NCBI GenBank assembly: GCA_019614645.1
Contig: JABWDB010000008.1
Location: 3,968,001 to 4,032,000 of the forward strand
DNA from: Stratiolaelaps scimitus
Taxonomy: Eukaryota > Arthropoda > Arachnida > Mesostigmata > Laelapidae
DNA length: 64,000 bases
Direction: 5' to 3'
The notes beneath the pieces are model-generated. The model worked only from the letters and a program-made list of their open reading frames with translations, did not search any database and had not been told where the DNA came from. Of this stretch, positions 48,501 to 60,176 are shown in pieces (the stretch's first letter is position 1; every line of letters begins with the position of its first letter). Made by a program: the position numbers and the translations under genes.

Positions 48501-51001
48501 TTGTGAAATGGTGCCATAAATTATTCTATAGTTTTAGTGCAGGTAATATAGATGTGTAACACACGTAAGCAAGAGGGTAACAATCTGTCCAACGAGACCC
48601 TCCTCATTCGCCTGGGGGTATTTCGCGGACTCGCAAATGGCTCGAAGAAGACACCGTTCCCCTCCGAAGCCCACGCGATTCAACGACACGGTAACACCTT
48701 CAACGGAAGCAATTAAAAAACAGATACAGTTTCGGATATCTTAGAATGCTTATTTTGAAGAGTTTTCTGTGATGGCGACAACAATGATAGCGATCTCACC
48801 GATTCGTTACAATAGTCATATTAACCGAATCTATTCACCATTATTTAGTTTAGCACGACAAAACCGACAGACCTATAGAAATAATGTATATATATCCTTA
48901 ATCAGCCAGCACTATTTGTCGAAGTCCGAGGTTCAAGTATTAAATAGAAAAAAATTACGAGTAAATATTAGCTATTTAATAAAGGCGTATATTAATGAAC
49001 AAGAGGAATTTCACGGGGCAAACCGGCTGGTTGATACTCTTAACAGAGTGTTGGCCCGTGCCGAGCCATTAATATTTGCCCTGACACACGTAGGACTCTG
49101 ACCCTTTAGGGGCATTTTTTTCGAAGAGCATCTTCATCCACGGAACTAAATGTCACAAAGATACGAAACTAATTAGTCGACTCACTTCGGAAGAGTTGCA
49201 ACCTCTCCAGAAGAGCTCGCGGCATAGATCCAGACGCTGCCGTAGATCTGCTCCCACGTGATCCGGCGTCGTTTACCCCGACGACCCTTCCAGAGACGAT
49301 TCCATGTCTGCCGGCTACGTTCAGATTCTTAATCTCATCACCACTGTGGGTGTTCATCTGCATTTTGGGTGGATATCGCTTTAGTTGCATCTTCATCTTC
49401 TTGCTCATGGTGAGGTGATTTCGCATAGACGAATCGCTGCTGAGTTTCTCTACGAGATGGATTGGCATAGACGTGTATGCAACAAGAGGCGGAACAATTG
49501 TAGTTACTGGTGCTAATTACAATATTACTGTTACTACAACGTATTATATTAGAAATTCATTTTATCTGAATGTTCGCCACCCTAAACTTGTATAAATGAG
49601 AGAGCACGTAAAATGTCAGTTATGTGCCTGCCACTGTGGCCGAGAGGGTTTGTGGAGCTGTACTCGGATGGGCTAGAAGTAGTACAAGATGTGCTCATCT
49701 AACGTCTGATCGAAAAGTTGTGCATTTTTCTCATCATTGTGATTAGTGACGAGGCGTTGTGGAGTAACTATGCTATACGGATGAGAGACGAGAAGTATTT
49801 GATATGAGAACGTGTGAGGACTCTTCAGCACTAAACGAAAAGCTTGCACACTGAGTGGATTGAGTTTTCGAGGAAGGGACCCAGCCGAAAGTGTTTGGAC
49901 CGCGCACTCAAACTAGTCCTTGAGGCCTCACCGATTCGTCCAGAGTTAGACGTGCCCTGCTCCCCTTGCTGCATATTACTGGGTTCGTCGAGTTCTCTAA
50001 TGGCTTCGGGATCGGAGTCGAGCTCGAGTTCAATTGGGAATGCGATGCCTGTTGATATCGACAACGGGCCTCGTTCAGATACGACCTGCGGTTACAGGAG
50101 ACGAAAACAATGTTCTGTAGTGTTTCGCTTTATATATCAAGCAAATGTATTCGGGCTGACTCTCAGCCAACACCTAACGTCTACGGTACTGCTTTTGCAT
50201 TGCTTCGTAAGAAGGACCGCTAAATGTAAATGTGCAAACGTGCGGATAGTCCCTGTTCACCTCACGTGTCCCTCGGTTGCAAGGTGCACACAAATACACC
50301 ACACCAACGAGCACGACGAGTTTGATATATCAAGAAAAACGGAACTTCCGATGCCGCGCTCTGATCGGAGAGGGCTCGACTTGAGGGAGCTTTAAGCTAC
50401 GTTAGTATTCCTATCTTCTTTACAATTGCGTATATCCAAGGGAAAGGACGGTTATCAGGGTGGCAACAGATTAAAACTACTTTCACTGATTGATCTGCGA
50501 TATAGAATAGGTGATGACGAAGTACCAGGAACGACAAACGTTTCTTGATTTGTTCGACAAGGTAGACAGTCTACATATCTTCTAATAACAAGGAAGACAT
50601 GGAGTGGCGGCAATCAAATTTGATAATTTACGGGCTACATGCCGTAATCTGTCAGAATTTGATCCGTCAGATCAAATTCTACTGTGCGACCATTTTAGGA
50701 TTCTGCAATGTAGAGCGAAATCCACATTTATACTTGAGCGTAGGGGCTCTCTGGCGCATTAGAGACTTGGGAAAGTATTCACAACTCGACTGGGCTCACG
50801 GAGGATGATCCATGCCAAGAATTTCAGGAGCGATTTTAAAATGTGTGTGAAATCAATTTTGCATTCATGATACGTTATTTTAGCTGTTGCACACCTGTCG
50901 CTTATTTTTGTTTGCCACAATTGAAACCTCCTCAAAGTTCATTGCTGGCTCTATGCTTTCGACAGAACCGTGTCAATATATAGCGGGTATTGGTGGCTAT
51001 T
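45536..51001. other. Region without a confident gene
   Basis: Directly downstream of the macroglobulin stop there is a GA microsatellite (about 45554-45571), then AT-rich sequence with only short frames. One minus-strand exon candidate (49186-49512) is listed separately. A minus frame at 49831-50064 has an acidic Glu/Asp/Ser-rich stretch but no consensus donor. I see no RNA gene. Confidence 0.5.
49186..49512 (-). CDS. Possible orphan coding exon, function unknown
   Basis: The minus-strand interval is bounded by an acceptor-like gtaattag and a strong gtgagt donor. It encodes about 108 residues without a stop: a hydrophobic start (TTIVPPLVAY), a Met/Lys-rich helix-like segment and a Ser/Gly/Arg tail. 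It would enter in phase 2 and leave in phase 1. I found no partner exon in matching phase with consensus sites, and no family is recognised, so it may belong to an unrecognised gene, to a relic or to chance. Confidence 0.25.
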
Positions 51002-53662
51002 TCAGATGATGGAAAAGCTGAGACACACCTTAAACTTAGGGGTCACTTCAATGCACGTCGCAGCAAACGGAGGCTTGAACAAGCGTGTTGGACCACCTCC
51101 TTCGTCCATAGATCCCATTTGAGCGAGGCATTCTGTCCCTAATGACAATATTACCAAACATAACCACATTCCTCTCGAGGAAGCGTACCGGCACTCGATT
51201 CTCGCACTGAAACTCGATCCAATTGTTGGCAGCAGAATTCTCGACGATTTCAACATCCTCCGTTTGCCACAAATGAACACAATTAATGCCGACCGCGTGA
51301 TTTGTGAGTATTGCGATAAAGTCGTAACATAGTGGACGAACTGCCAGCACAGTGAACGTCGGAGAGGAACTGCGAACTGTTCGCCGCTATGTAAAATGCC
51401 CTTCTGTGCAAGTTGTAGATAGCCACATTGGCTTCCTTCTATAACAACGACGACAGCTGATGGGTGGTGGCTGTTCGAAGCCTCCCTTGGGAAGTCTGGC
51501 ATCGAGATAGCGAATCTTTGCCGAGAAAGCACTTTTTATATGTTCTTCATTCTAAGCTGAGGAGCTCGTTAAGGACGCAGTCATCCGGACAGTCAGAACG
51601 GGCTAGTATCTATGACAATAGAAGGATTCATAGCTATTACGAAGTTCTACTTCTTGACATTTGCTGCTTGACCAATTGTTGACCAGCTTCGCAGTGCTAG
51701 TTTCGAGCACACCCCAGCGAAGCCCAGTGTCGTTCGCAAATTGCCAGTAATTGACTCTATTGATCAAGCAGGGAAGGGATATGTTTGTCTGTACCAAACG
51801 GAACACATTTTCCGTTGGGGTACCTTCGGAGGAATTCCCCTGCCGAGGAGAATTGGCCCAATCTCAAAATGGAGTCATCAGCTCAATATTGTGCAGAGTA
51901 AATCCATTGGTTCCGCGATCCTTCCCATTGATAACAGTACCGCGTGCATCGGTCAAGGTTACTTCATCGCGTAGTTCGTTGTCTAAACAGGGCTTCAAAG
52001 CCCGCCAAGATATAATATTTAGAATGTATTTAGAATGTGGAAAATGCTGAACCCGGTGGCGTGGTGGAGTCGTGTGCAATCGAAACAGACTCATAGGTGC
52101 ACGGGTTTAATCCCCACCGTTGCACATTTGCATTTAAATTCGGGGCAACAAGTGTTATTTAGCAAATGTGTATCATGTTAATAATAAAATTTTAAAAGCA
52201 AGGTTTAAGGCAAAGACACAAATCCCGCACGTTAATATGCCAATACGATCAGATCGGCAGGAGAGTACGGCCGAGCTTAATGGTAGCCGCCCTGTCAAGG
52301 TCGCGGCTTTTCTCTGCAATTATATTCTGTGTTCACAGCTAACCTGCTTCATGTGGGGCTCAATAGTGACACCAGCAAGATGTCTCGGCGCGAAGAACCT
52401 CACGGGCATATTGCTTTTCCTTGGGCATTTTGGTAACGATCGTGAATCCATTGACTCATCTACTGAGGAAGAGCACATTCGACCTTGGCTGGTATCCACG
52501 ACGGCGAACACAAACATCAGCAGATTGAACGCAAGCTCTATTGTCACCCGCTTATTAAAACACCACATCTCGTGCATAGCTCCTTGCGCCTAATATTCAA
52601 TATCGAAACCACAGTTAACTGAGCACTCCTCAATCCGAATACGATGACACGCTCAGACACAGTAAAACTCAATCTCTACGCGCACGGTCAAATGCTAGAT
52701 GAGCTCTATAAAGGCACCAAAATTATATATTATGAGTCGGACCTCGTGTCCACTGCGGGTTCTCGAAGGTTACCGCTGTATAAATCTCTTGTCTGTCAAT
52801 GTTTAAGTGCCGTAGTGATATGGCACTCGTGGAGGGCACTTTGACCTCCCTCTCCATTAACACGTGTCGTGCTTTCCCGAATGTTCCCGGGCATTTAATA
52901 ACCCTAGCTAAAGCATTCCCTCCAATAACACATTTTGAAAACATGTCATTCACGCCAGGCGTTTTGACAGCACTAGGGCAAAATATGTTTGATGCCTTCC
53001 ACCTGGCAGCGTTAGTCACGTTGGACGCTGCTGTGTTTTCCGGGGACGAATGGGCGCAATCAATCAACGGGTGTTACACAAATCGTCGACGAAGTCTAAT
53101 AGAATGTTCCTCGGTCCTAGAAGGTATTTGTGGCTTTGCCGACCATTTGTTGGCCACGTGTTGCGTGTCATCGCGTTGGATGCAATTTTGTTCCGCCTCA
53201 GCGGAAAAAAAGACGCTTCCTCTATGTTCCTGTTCAGCCATTTTTCAGCTTGACAAGACACGAACCTTGGTCTCAATCGCTTCATCTCCCTGCTTCTTTT
53301 GCCCTGGGCGTCCGTCTTCTAAGCGTGGCCATGGTCAGAGAAAGGGGTTACTGGAGTCACCCCAATGGAAATCGGCAGTGCCTGGCTACAATAATCGTTC
53401 TTCCTTGCTTCATCGTAACTGTCGTTCCTGTTACGTTGCTCGGATGAATGTCAGATGTTGGCAAGTTAGCAAACAGAACGCCTCGCTTCATTATTTCCGT
53501 GGAGACGAGCGATTTTGAGCGACTCTGACGCGAGGAGCAGACACAATCGTTCGCACATAGCATAGCGCACAGTAAGCGATTGGCAAGATCACGCTCGGCA
53601 ATGTAGTCGCGATGTAGTCGCTTGCTTTTCTTTGCCGCCGCGAGGCCAACAATGTGACGCAA
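51002..53662 (-). pseudogene. Broken coding-like tract of unknown origin
   Basis: Several minus-strand open stretches follow one another: 53662-53357, 53285-53064, 53067-52723, 52577-52320, 52094-51864, 51806-51603 and 51350-51048. Five of the seven share one frame. The pieces at 52094-51864 and 51806-51603 are a single frame interrupted by one TGA. The predicted segments have protein-like composition (Trp, Cys, N-glycosylation-type Asn-x-Thr, alternating beta-like patterns), suggesting a decayed extracellular or envelope-like protein. Nothing identifies the family. The stops and frame changes argue against a functional gene; an old mobile or viral insertion or a decayed host gene are all possible. 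A SINE-like head lies within it (52051-52125). The opposite strand is also open over 239 codons (52799-53518), so chance must be considered. Confidence 0.3.
52051..52125 (+). mobile_element. tRNA-derived SINE head or tRNA-like relic
   Basis: The stretch has a match to an internal RNA polymerase III A box (tggcgtggtgg, 52057-52067) and, 36 bases after the A box ends, a B-box-like gggtttaatccc (52103-52114). The flanking ccggtgg/ccaccg complements resemble the acceptor and T arms of a tRNA. Between them lies an anticodon-loop-like ctcata, as in tRNA-Met, but the 3' strand of the anticodon stem is missing. It cannot therefore be a functional tRNA; a tRNA-derived SINE 5' region or a tRNA pseudogene fits. 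Confidence 0.45.
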
Positions 53663-54195
53663 TATTGTGACAACGTGGTGAGCATTATTTTATTTTATTA
53701 TTCAACCACCTACTATAATGCATACTGGCGTACTAACATTTGTGCAAATTTTTAACGTGTGGGGGTTGTTTGTTTAATGGATACCCCTCTTTTCGACCCG
53801 GCAAAATGTAGCGTAAAGGAATAAGACAACAAGCTTAGCAAATTAGAGAAGGAGGAGGAGGGGAAAGCCCCCATCCGTAAAGAGTTATTACGGATGTTAC
53901 ACATTGGGACTAATTTGCTCAATCTCTTCGGCGTCGTCATCAGCCTTCGAAGAACTGACTCGCCTTTATAAAGCGAATTGACGGGGCGAATCACCACCAA
54001 TTTTGCCCTGTTAAAGAAACTAGGCTCGACTAACAAATACCGAATACAAGCAGTAATCTCTGAACGGACCTACGGATCACTTGCATGTTCATCTACGAGC
54101 AATTTTAGCTTGTGCACGTAGTGCACGAGAGCCACAGAAAGCGATGAAGATGCGAACTCCTTCGGGACGGAACAGATCGGTTAGGGGAGACCGAT

Positions 54196-54978
54196 TTAAT
54201 CTAGGAGAAGCGTAGCACAAGTTGCTTGAATGCTAATCAGAATAAAAAGAACAGAAAAGCATGCTTTGCTTGTCCTGAGGGACCCGGGCGCGGACGCTCG
54301 CCTAGTTAAGGACAGCTTCACGGGAAGTGGAGAAGCGGGCGAGAGTTTCGGGGGGAGGACCGTAGCAGCCATGCCGGCGACCACCGTAAGCGAGGCTGCG
54401 TTGCAAACGTCAGCCAAGCGGTGTGCACTGAGGATGCCGAAGCCACCGAAGCGGACCGGAAGGGTAGCCTGCGACGCCGCTGCCGGAGAAAGCTGGAGGT
54501 TCAGGATCGTCGTCGGCAGCACCATGTCGTCATACGCATGAAGGGCTGAAGCCTCAGTGCCGGCCGGGCTTGTCCTAAGCAAGTGCTGCATGCGCGCCGC
54601 CGAGAAACAGGACCGAAGGAGGAAGAGCCCAGGTAAGCCGCCAGCAGGGTCAGTCTATCTAGCATCATGGCAGTCCTCTCGGGGCAACGGCCCAGGAGTG
54701 GCCGGATGGCCTCGTCCGTAAGAGGGGAGCCGACGAGCTCAAGGGACGACCTCGGAGTGGGACGGCACCCTGGGAGTAACCGTTGGAGGTCGGGGTGCGG
54801 CTCCAAAGAGAAGACCTCCCACTTCGTAGGGTTGAGGGCAAGCGCTGGGCCCCTCGTAGTTAAGCACTCGCTGAACGTCGGAAGCGACGGTCGCCGGATC
54901 GCCCGCCAACAGTCCACATCCATGTATCACAGCGGCAGGCGAGACAGGTTCACGACTGTGTCTTTCTCGCTGGCCCAC
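54196..54978 (-). mobile_element. Frameshifted non-LTR retrotransposon reverse transcriptase relic
   Basis: On the minus strand the C-terminal half of a LINE-type reverse transcriptase is recognisable across changing frames. In order there are a YMD active-site box (about 54926), AGDPATVASDVQRVL, ALNPTKWEV, VGSPLTDEAIRPLL, FLLRSCFSAARMQHLL and LPVRFGGFGILSA, the order usual for palm, thumb and connection regions. The reading frame changes near 54918 (inside the active-site box), near 54853 and near 54635, and a stop precedes the box, so the copy is dead. The G+C content is higher than the surroundings. The 5' part and endonuclease are absent; the relic fades at about 54.1 kb with no poly(A) tail seen. 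Confidence 0.75.
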
Positions 54979-57900
54979 GCGATCTTAGCAGCCAGGCGGC
55001 GGGTGGCGCTGGAGCAGGCGATAGGCCGTATCGAACGTGATTCTAATTCATATTCTATTTGTTACAAATACATATATATATATATATGAAATGAAAAACA
55101 CTTGGATGCGATGTACCTTTTCCTCGGCACGAAATTTTTTTATTGTTCACATTGAGTATTATGCGTTAAGTAGCTTCGTACTCAACACGTTTTGTCCGAA
55201 CACGAAGAGTAGGCATCTTTATTCTCTTTTGCTGTTCCTGTTGCTAGTTAACCCGTAAATAATCCCGTATTCTTGTCCTACGTTTCTGTCTCATTAGGCT
55301 TCAACAATGTATATCGGCTGAAATTTCGCCTACGATTTGTATATCCACCTCGGGTGAACCGTGATGGCCTTCGACGGTGATTTCTCCTGGCGACACCGAT
55401 CGATACTAGAAGAACTCGAAAGGGCGGGTGCCGAACTTTCCCCTTGTTATGCGAGTGACTTGCCGAACTTACTTGTTATTTCTACCCATTGAAGTAGATA
55501 AACTCTCCCTCTCTCTCTTTCTCTCTCGCTTTGATCGCGATGCTGCTTCGTAAGGGCAACGCAAACATCAGCGCAAATGGTGGTCACCCTGTAGTCAGTC
55601 AGCCCACGCGGATATCCCCGCACACAAACTCAACAAAACAAAATGACGTCGGCCAACGATGTCTGGCTCACATTTAACAAACACACTGACCCTTTGCAGT
55701 ATGGGATATTCTAGCGTTTTTGTCACATTATGCAGAGATGATTTTTCAAGAAAACGAGCATATTCTTTGCTGGGCAGTGGCCAACGATTTCACTAGCGGC
55801 AATCGACAATTTTCACTGACTCGGAATACATTGCGTCACATGTGTAATATGCTGCGAGCATGACAAAAGCGGATCGTTTGTCAAGTGTGCAAATTTACTC
55901 AGGTGTTCGCCTGTTTTCTCCTCTAAAAATATGTTTGCATCCGTGATGCTTGCTTTGAACTTCCATGAATTTCCTTCGTGCAATTAGCTCTGTGTAATAT
56001 TTGCCACACAAGTAATTTCATCCATTTTGACAGTCGATATCTCTACAAGCGTAGCACTTAGGACAATTTCATTAGATCTAATTGTTGACTATATATTTTC
56101 TCTACAATTATAGAGTAATTAATTCTTAAAGCAGTTACTATCGGCGCATATAAACAAAACTGTCAGCTATATTCAATATACTCCTGATGGGTGTCAAGAG
56201 AACGTTCAACTACGCGGTCCTAAGTCATTGGATGGCTCACAAGGTTACGGTAACGGCAACAATTCAGTCTATACCCTGACCTCTGTATCAATCCTCGACC
56301 CCATGGGCTTCAGCGCGTATCATCGGTCGCCGATGGGTGTTTTTCAATATGGGACATCTTTAATCAAGCAGCTACCGGACGCTGAAGTGGGCTACAGGAC
56401 CTGGCGTCTGAATCCTACATCACGCTCAAATCGAATAAAATGCCAGTTTTATAAACTCTTATGCTTATGCCTACTATATTGATGATTGCTGCTGCGGCTG
56501 CCCTCTGTAGAGCGCTTGTAATTACTACACAGTAATTACTACTAACCCTTTTATTTATGTCGTTTCGGCGACAGCAAACGACATCAAATAAACCCGAGAA
56601 ACCTTACCCTCTTTCCTGTTTAATTACCATTACAGCCTACTCTCATTCGAATTGAATTCTCGCGTTTGTATGATTCGTACAGTTCAAACGATGCTAATCA
56701 TAGTGATCCTCTCGGATATATGGATCGGGGTACATCACATTTTTCATTCACCCGAGGCCAAAAGCTTAACATTTCACTAGCCTGCTCTCGTGTTGATTTG
56801 CAAGATTTCATCTGTTGTCAACCGTCGCCAAATATGTCTAATTAATATTCGTGTATCCCAGTCGACTTTCGTGACCATCGGGGACCCGAGCCGCCATCCC
56901 TTCCATTATCTTCAGGGTCATGGTAACGATTTTCTCGAAATAATAAATACATTATTATCATTATTATGACTGTTATTATGACTTCGTATATTCGCGCTCA
57001 AACACACACGCACACACACACACAGAGAGGTTTATCTACGTTAACCGTCACAACTGCAGATACGGACAGTCACGCAAATTGTCAGACACAAGCAAAAGCA
57101 CACGTACGTGCAAACTCACTCAATCGTCATCAGAATCCGTTAATTGTCCACAACTCCTGATCTGTCAGTGAGCGAACTCCTTTGCGACAGTTCAGCCCTG
57201 ATTCGAATTCTCAATCAAACCCCCCCCGCCCCGATTAAAAAAAGGAGGCGAAGTCGTTCAGTGGCTTTCCTACGGGTGGCGAACCTTGTTTTATTTTCCT
57301 CTCGGTTTAGAGCCATACTACTGCTACTATTCACGTTTCGTCACCTGCGTTACACGTCTGGTTAGCCAAACACAGTCGTCAGCATTCTGATTTTGTTCTT
57401 TAGTTGTACCTCTCTAGTCTCAGCCGATCAAAAAACAACGGATTATTAGCTATTGCAGTGCATCGTGGTAGTGTTATACCCTGCTCGCCCAGCCGTCCCG
57501 GATATATACCCTTACATATTGTCATGGTGTAACCTTCTCTATATCGACTTGTCATTCTATTCCCACTTCTGCGCCACCGATCGGCGAGTGTCTGTGTTCA
57601 TTTTACCACCGAGGATTTTCTTTGTGTTAGCTCACGAAAATCCGTGCCATCGTCTCTGTATCACTACCGCGGTTCGGTATCGCCAGTCCATTATCCATGA
57701 GCTGAACGTAACAAATCGCCTATTGTTAATATTATTACATTAGCATTTTTACATTGACTTGCCTCATTTATCGCTAGCACAATCACTACGTCACTAATCA
57801 CACAACATGTAGGTTTGCATCCAGCTACAGTAATCATATATGCCTGGGCCTCCTCGTCATGAAACGCTTCGTACGATGATCGCTGCTAATGAGAATGTGG

Positions 57901-60176
57901 TACATTCATCTCGTAATCGATATTATGTATGCAGGTTGTATCATCTGTCGATCGGATTACGCTCGGATCTATCGGGGGCAGGGAGGATAGCGTACAAAGG
58001 GGGCAACCCAGTCTTTCAAAGTCTAAGCAACGGAGCCGCTTGCCTGTGCATGTCCCGGCTTAGCGACTCCAGCCGTTCCCCGAAACACGGCGCCACCCAT
58101 GAATCTGTGACCCGACACACGAAGACACTCTCTTACTCGCGTCTTCCTGCCGGTTCACGCGCACCGCAGCGTGTTTCAACGGGGAGAACGCTCCGCCTCG
58201 CCACACAGCTTCACCACAAACACCACATGACATTAACCAAAGTGTCGCCACTGAATACGGAAATAATGTACACAGCGATCCGTTTTGTATCAACCCATTA
58301 ACAACAAGGGAATTTATGCTTAAGCACACAGCAGTCACTTTCCTGAACAACATCCCATGTCTACTAAGCCACATATCGTCACACACTCGCCCATACACAC
58401 ACACATACACACATATATTATATACAGCAACTTGATCGCGAGAGTGACACAGAGCTCAATAAATATATAGTATAAGGTGTTTAGTTGTAGACGACCCACG
58501 AAGAGAGGGGAGCTCAAGGCGATAATTGTATGATCGGACGACCCCGTTTCCATTCATGATAGCAGTAAACACATTCGATCACGAAACCCTTATGAAGTAT
58601 TTATGCCTACCACACTCGCGAAGTCTCGTGCCCGCCTAAATTCGTTCTTGCTTAGCTGTGGACTGGACCGCAACCTAACCACTAATACGCGTCGGTCACT
58701 AGAACACGAATTACACCTGCTCAATTGCCTTTCTACTTTAGAAAACCTTGGCTATAGTACTCATCGTTCACCAATTACAGCAGCTAATTAGTTTGTTTTG
58801 GGGGCCTTTAGAATCGCCTCCAGTATGAATACACACAATAATAATAATACCGTTTGACGTTCCCTTTGTTTTCAGCCGATTCGCGGTACCGTGTATATAC
58901 GGGTATACATTTACACTGTTCCCCGTCTCTCATCAGCAATAGACCATCCATATTCTAGTGGAATCCTTTTAAGATTCTGCAGCACGCGTTACGAGACCCT
59001 TGTCACCAAATTGCATTGTTGTGATATTATGGTTACGTTAATGATGATCATTACGATATAGGCTGGGAATTCTGTCTCTAAATTACTGTTCGCGTTATCA
59101 GTCAATCAATCAGTCAACAAAAAACAATAGCGTTCTGCGAGAATCGTTAATTTGCGAACTGCCATCGCTAATGCTTATGCAACTATTGGATTAATTAGTA
59201 TTAGATCTGAATCAACTTCCGTGTCGTAATCAATCACTCAGCAGTCAATCAACACTTAATCATCAGCAATTGTGTATACTCAGAGATGGGCGGACCGCTT
59301 GGATGCTTCTCACATTTGAGAACGCATCGCTCAACAAACTCGAGACCGATTGACTGTTTGGTAAGACATCCTGTGCATGGACAAATTACGACCCAAGCGA
59401 TGAAGCAGACAGCTGCTCATTAACTACTGTGTCATTTGCTTGCCCCTATAGCCGATTCTTTCTAATACTTTCGTCTCATTGATCGCTCTTGATCTGCCCG
59501 CCAAGAGCCATAAACGAAGTTGAGGTTAATTTTATTATCTATGTACGATCTGATCGTCCAGGCAAGAACGAACTGGCTGGCGACTAAACGACAATCGGGT
59601 CGATGTGCGTGGATGTGCGTGTGCGCAACAGGAGTTCCTAACACGTATACGATTGAACTACACGTTCATAGGAGATACAGGACTGGTACGAGCCAGAATA
59701 GCAAATTGTGTGGAGGAGATGTTCATAGAGCGAGTGTAGCAAAAGGCGTCTGTCTATGGGGGACTGTTTGTTTCAAGGGTATCATTGTTTGTTCAGCTCG
59801 CGGTTTGTATGCTTCACATGTTGATGATTTGTTACGAGGTGGCAATTCTCCTCATGGTTTGGGCATGTTCACTCTATTTAGACGAAATTACATCCGTTAG
59901 TCGGCAGTCATTAGGGAAACCTTCTCTCTGATGCGCTGATCGGGGCCCTTCACGCCTTAGTACCGACAAGCTGGCAGCAATGTGCAACGAATCCCGCACA
60001 TCGAGAGAAGGTAGGACTTGAGATCAACCCTTTTGCAAAAGTTCCATCGCACATAGGTTCGACTCGACGATTTGGCCCGGAAGTCACAGTGCGATAAACG
60101 TACTGTGCTAGGATAGCTGCGGTACTATCGTTCACGGGCCTAGCGCCAGACGATACAGTTTTGCGCACGTCACAGC
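54979..60176. other. Region without a recognisable gene
   Basis: It begins with a TA microsatellite (about 55071-55087). A CT run (about 55506-55528), a CA run (about 57001-57025) and AT-rich sequence follow. Open frames up to about 150 codons (57840-58301 +, 58060-58410 -) overlap on opposite strands and have no motif. It probably includes the 3' flank of the minus-strand gene that ends at 60177. Confidence 0.55.

Noticed and set aside
52799..53518. 239-codon plus-strand open frame
   Set aside because: It opposes the coding-like minus tract, has no motif or splice context, and its composition looks like the mirror of the minus frames.
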